Notes under the pieces: model-generated | Told to the model about the DNA's origin: nothing | What the model saw: only the letters and a program-made list of their open reading frames with translations | Databases searched by the model: none | Shown here: positions 27,404 to 29,466 of the stretch, in pieces | Numbering within the stretch: the stretch's first letter is position 1 | How the letters are laid out: each line of letters begins with the position of its first letter | Position numbers and translations under genes: made by a program | Virus record (IMG/VR): IMGVR_UViG_3300035664_000064 | Span: 1-29,466 of that record | Strand: one strand, 5' to 3' | Length of the DNA: 29,466 nt | Source: a virus

Positions 27404-28419
27404 GAGGACCTCACTCGGCCGTCGGCCGTGATCCTGTGATTCGACACGTCGAACGATCCGTCGGCGTGGGTCGTCACGGCCGCGAATCCGTGGTTCCACT
27501 TATTCAATCTCGCGTACTCGGGACGAAGGTCGCACAGGCAGCCGGTCGACCAGCAAAAGACCTCATGCCCGAACATGTCGGGTTCGCAGTGTCCCGAGGT
27601 CCGGTGGCCGTGGCCCTCGAGGACGGTGTGGTGGAGTCGCAGGAACGCTCCGCGGGCCTGGTTCACCGGCGCGCTGATTCCCTTCCCCTTTTCGTGTCCG
27701 TGGAGGATCGGCAGCTTCCCGGCCATGATCGGGCGCTGGTCGTCCACGAGCGTGATGTCGTGCTGGTCGAGACGGAGCCAGGACGCGAGCCCCATCTCCG
27801 GCTCGTCGGATATCTCGGGAGCGTGTTGCCACAGCCAGTGAGCCCAACGCTCCTCGTGGTTCCCCGTTTTGAACACGATCGGGATCGTGGGGAACTCCTG
27901 GCGGATCCACGACACGAGCTGGCGGATCTGCTCGATCTCGCCCTTAAAGTTTCGGTGTCGCGGGTTCTTCGTCCACCGACTGATCGCGTAAAAGTCGCAG
28001 GTGTCGCCGTTCAGGACCAGGGCGTCGATCCCGCTCGACTTCAGGTCTGCGACCGCGGCCCCGAGGGCGACCTCGGAGTGATACGGGACGTGAATGTCGG
28101 ACAGGACGCCGATCGTCCCGACGACTCCCAGGTCGTGAGTCTCCCAGGGCTCGGCCTTGCTCTTCGGCATCGTCACCACCTCGCCGGCGACCCGCGGCTG
28201 CCGGTGGAGCGACTTGTCGGCCGACGATCCACGCTGCCGCTTCCCCTTGATCCCGAGCTGGTGCCGGATCCGCTGGTATCCCTGCTGAAGTGTGATCGCT
28301 CCGCCGGTCTCGGCCGCGAGCCGGCGGCCGAGCGTCCGGGCCGGGGCGTCTGGGTGCCGCTCGACGAGCTGCCGGGCCATACGCGTGATCTCGTCGCCGC
28401 CGTGCTGGCCCTTGCGCAT
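27400..28419 (-). CDS. Calcineurin-like phosphoesterase with N-terminal HTH-like region
   Basis: A 339-residue protein from ATG 28419 with GGAGG five bases upstream. Residues ~10-60 form a helical region (ARQLVERHPDAPARTLGRRLAAETGG) like DNA-binding N-termini of other phage phosphoesterases. The catalytic part has all metal-binding motifs: SDIHVPYH (Asp108, His110), LNGDTCDF (Asp139), TGNHEER (Asn187, His188), ILHGHEKG and EGHGHRTSGH. It is likely an Mn-dependent phosphatase, nuclease or nucleotide-clearing enzyme. A promoter-like element lies upstream. Confidence 0.9.
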   Translation of the reverse strand: MRKGQHGGDEITRMARQLVERHPDAPARTLGRRLAAETGGAITLQQGYQRIRHQLGIKGKRQRGSSADKSLHRQPRVAGEVVTMPKSKAEPWETHDLGVVGTIGVLSDIHVPYHSEVALGAAVADLKSSGIDALVLNGDTCDFYAISRWTKNPRHRNFKGEIEQIRQLVSWIRQEFPTIPIVFKTGNHEERWAHWLWQHAPEISDEPEMGLASWLRLDQHDITLVDDQRPIMAGKLPILHGHEKGKGISAPVNQARGAFLRLHHTVLEGHGHRTSGHCEPDMFGHEVFCWSTGCLCDLRPEYARLNKWNHGFAAVTTHADGSFDVSNHRITADGRVRSS

Positions 28420-28467
28420 CCGGCCCTCCGTGCTTGGGTCGGCGGCCGTCCATGGCCGCGGGCCTTC

Positions 28468-28495
28468 ACCCTACGCTATGGGGTCCCCGGATCAA
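28468..28495 (-). promoter_or_regulatory. Putative promoter: TTGATC-N16-TAGGGT before the phosphoesterase
   Basis: On the minus strand TTGATC (28495-28490), a 16-base spacer and TAGGGT (28473-28468), followed by GAAGGCC, lie about 50 bases before the ATG at 28419. It overlaps the end of the upstream gene. The same arrangement occurs before rusA and the methyltransferase gene. The string around the -35 also appears in a coding context at 1653-1667, so chance is possible. Confidence 0.4.
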
Positions 28496-28832
28496 TCTCC
28501 GCCGGGGCCGTGGATCCCGGCGGCATTCCGAGCCATTTCGCCGCGGCCGCGTTCATGGCGGCCTGCCGTTCCGAGCAGCCGCACGGGCGTCCCATGGCTG
28601 CGGTGACTCGCTCTTCGGTGATCCCAAGAGAGGAGAGCCACGACTTTACCATGTCGCCGAGCCCGGCCGCGGCCACATCGTTGCCTGCCCTCGCGTGAGG
28701 ATACGACGGATGATTCACATCAACGTCGTACCAACCGCCACCGAGTGGTGTTGTCAGGCACGGGCGAACGTCGTCTAGGGAGTAGCCGCGCTCTGCGGCG
28801 CGAGCCAGAACGTCTTTGGCGTGTAATCTCAT
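28476..28832 (-). CDS. CGC-motif small protein, 118 aa
   Basis: A 118-residue protein from ATG 28832, coupled by ATGA to the previous gene. The first half is helical (MRLHAKDVLARAAERGYSL, DVRPCLTTPLGGGWYDV). The second half has WLSSLGITEERVTAAMG, then RPCGCSERQAAMN. The GRPCGC..R...MN string recurs in small phage proteins that I recall, but has no assigned function. It could be a short metal-binding site. It ends shortly before a promoter-like element. Confidence 0.65.
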   Translation of the reverse strand: MRLHAKDVLARAAERGYSLDDVRPCLTTPLGGGWYDVDVNHPSYPHARAGNDVAAAGLGDMVKSWLSSLGITEERVTAAMGRPCGCSERQAAMNAAAAKWLGMPPGSTAPAEIDPGTP

Positions 28833-29466
28833 GGCGCTATGTTTATAGAGGCAGTTATGTTTTCAGCCATCGTCTCAAAACAACAGAAACCTCCAGGAAA
28901 ACTCCCCAGCCTCGAAACAACAGACTCGCCAGTAATGTCGTTAAAAACGACCTCCAGATAACACGTTGCTATGCGCGAAAGTGTGTCATTTACGAGCGAA
29001 AACTGAACATGGAATGCCACAACGTTTGAGTTACAGGCCGTGTAAATCGAAAAGTTAGAAACGTCGAAATTGAACCTTGTTGCGGTAAACGCTTCGCCGT
29101 TCGGCGGCGTGCAGGAAACGGAGATATTTTCGCCGTTGCCGCCCCCAGCGCCGTCGCTGAACTCAGGCTCGTTGCCGCTTGCCCACTGATTAATCGGTGC
29201 CGTTGCGGTGAGGCCGCACACTGTAAGCGTCATCGTTGCGTCATCAAGGTCGGGCGGTGTCTGCGTAGGCTTCGCAACCACGGTCCCGTTACACTGGCAT
29301 TCAACGTAATCGGCAACATAGCCTTCATCAAGGACGCAGCATCGTGCAACGCTTGGGCCAGGCCGATAGCAGTCTTGCTTCCTGACCTGGAATGTAGCGT
29401 CAAAATCCCTCACACAAGCGTTGTCGTACACCGCCTGCGCGGATGTAGATTCCTCGGCATTTGGGT
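28829..29466 (-). CDS. Cys-rich beta protein, partial (5' end outside the window)
   Basis: The frame is open to the right edge; an in-frame GTG at 29431 gives a 200-residue product, but upstream codons continue without a stop, so the start is probably beyond the window. The protein has CVRDFD, CYRPGPSVARCCVLDEG, CQCNG, CGLTATAP, SCTPPNG, NFDVSNFSIY and a final FPGGFCCFET. About 12 cysteines in a Gly/Ser/Thr-rich, mostly beta sequence suggest a disulfide- or metal-stabilised exterior protein. The DNA is markedly AT-richer than the neighbours. If the genome is circularly permuted it could be the last tail gene. No named family. Confidence 0.6.
   Translation of the reverse strand, partial: PNAEESTSAQAVYDNACVRDFDATFQVRKQDCYRPGPSVARCCVLDEGYVADYVECQCNGTVVAKPTQTPPDLDDATMTLTVCGLTATAPINQWASGNEPEFSDGAGGGNGENISVSCTPPNGEAFTATRFNFDVSNFSIYTACNSNVVAFHVQFSLVNDTLSRIATCYLEVVFNDITGESVVSRLGSFPGGFCCFETMAENITASINIAP

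Overview
The window is a nearly contiguous piece of a temperate tailed-phage genome (free phage or prophage) with an HK97-type head and a lambda-like, probably non-contractile tail. The DNA is GC-rich. Almost every gene lies on the minus strand, packed into overlapping ATGA, GTGA or TAATG junctions. Only the tyrosine integrase is on the plus strand. The host is not given. GC-rich codon use and several small families (a signal-peptide CC-motif protein, Cys-rich membrane proteins, a papain-like peptidase, a CGC-motif protein) remind me of phages of Planctomycetota; that is recall and inference. No host gene, tRNA or clear att core is visible. The window begins inside the tape measure gene and ends inside an open Cys-rich gene. 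No gene-free stretch exceeds about 245 bases.

Reading in the direction of transcription (right to left): 29466-26258 holds a Cys-rich protein, a small CGC-motif protein, a calcineurin-like phosphoesterase, a HExxH metalloprotein, a dATP/dGTP diphosphohydrolase-like protein and a secreted small protein. The integrase (25289-26302, plus strand) is divergent from a small helix-turn-helix regulator. The control region around that regulator has a consensus promoter and three copies of a TCTAAC(G/T)CCG operator-like motif. The early operon (24698-18410) encodes small proteins, a Sak4-like RecA-fold ATPase, an SSB-like protein ending DDIPF, a PD-(D/E)XK nuclease, a replication protein whose gene contains GC-rich palindromic iterons, RusA resolvase and an HTH protein. 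Together these form a recombination and replication module.

Next come a fibre-like cassette with a collagen-like protein (18399-15623), then packaging (HNH nuclease, ParB-methyltransferase fusion, TerS, TerL), portal, and a prohead protease fused to a HAD-like domain. Between protease and major capsid gene lies a cassette of about 3.3 kb: a beta-rich protein, a zinc ribbon, a holin-like protein, two further membrane proteins, a signal-anchored papain-like cysteine peptidase and a Cys-rich membrane protein. No peptidoglycan hydrolase is visible, so this may be a peptidase-based lysis module. Downstream are the capsid, connector, adaptor, gp10-like and tail terminator genes, small tail proteins, and a tail assembly chaperone pair with a textbook -1 frameshift signal (A AAA AAC, 6-base spacer, perfect 9-bp stem). 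The tape measure gene follows.

Two sets of repeated promoter-like sequences fall at the rare intergenic gaps. TTGAT(C/T)-N16-TA(C/G)(C/G)GT lies upstream of the phosphoesterase, RusA and methyltransferase genes. GAGATTC(G/T)-type boxes lie upstream of the portal, capsid, a tail gene and the first fibre gene.
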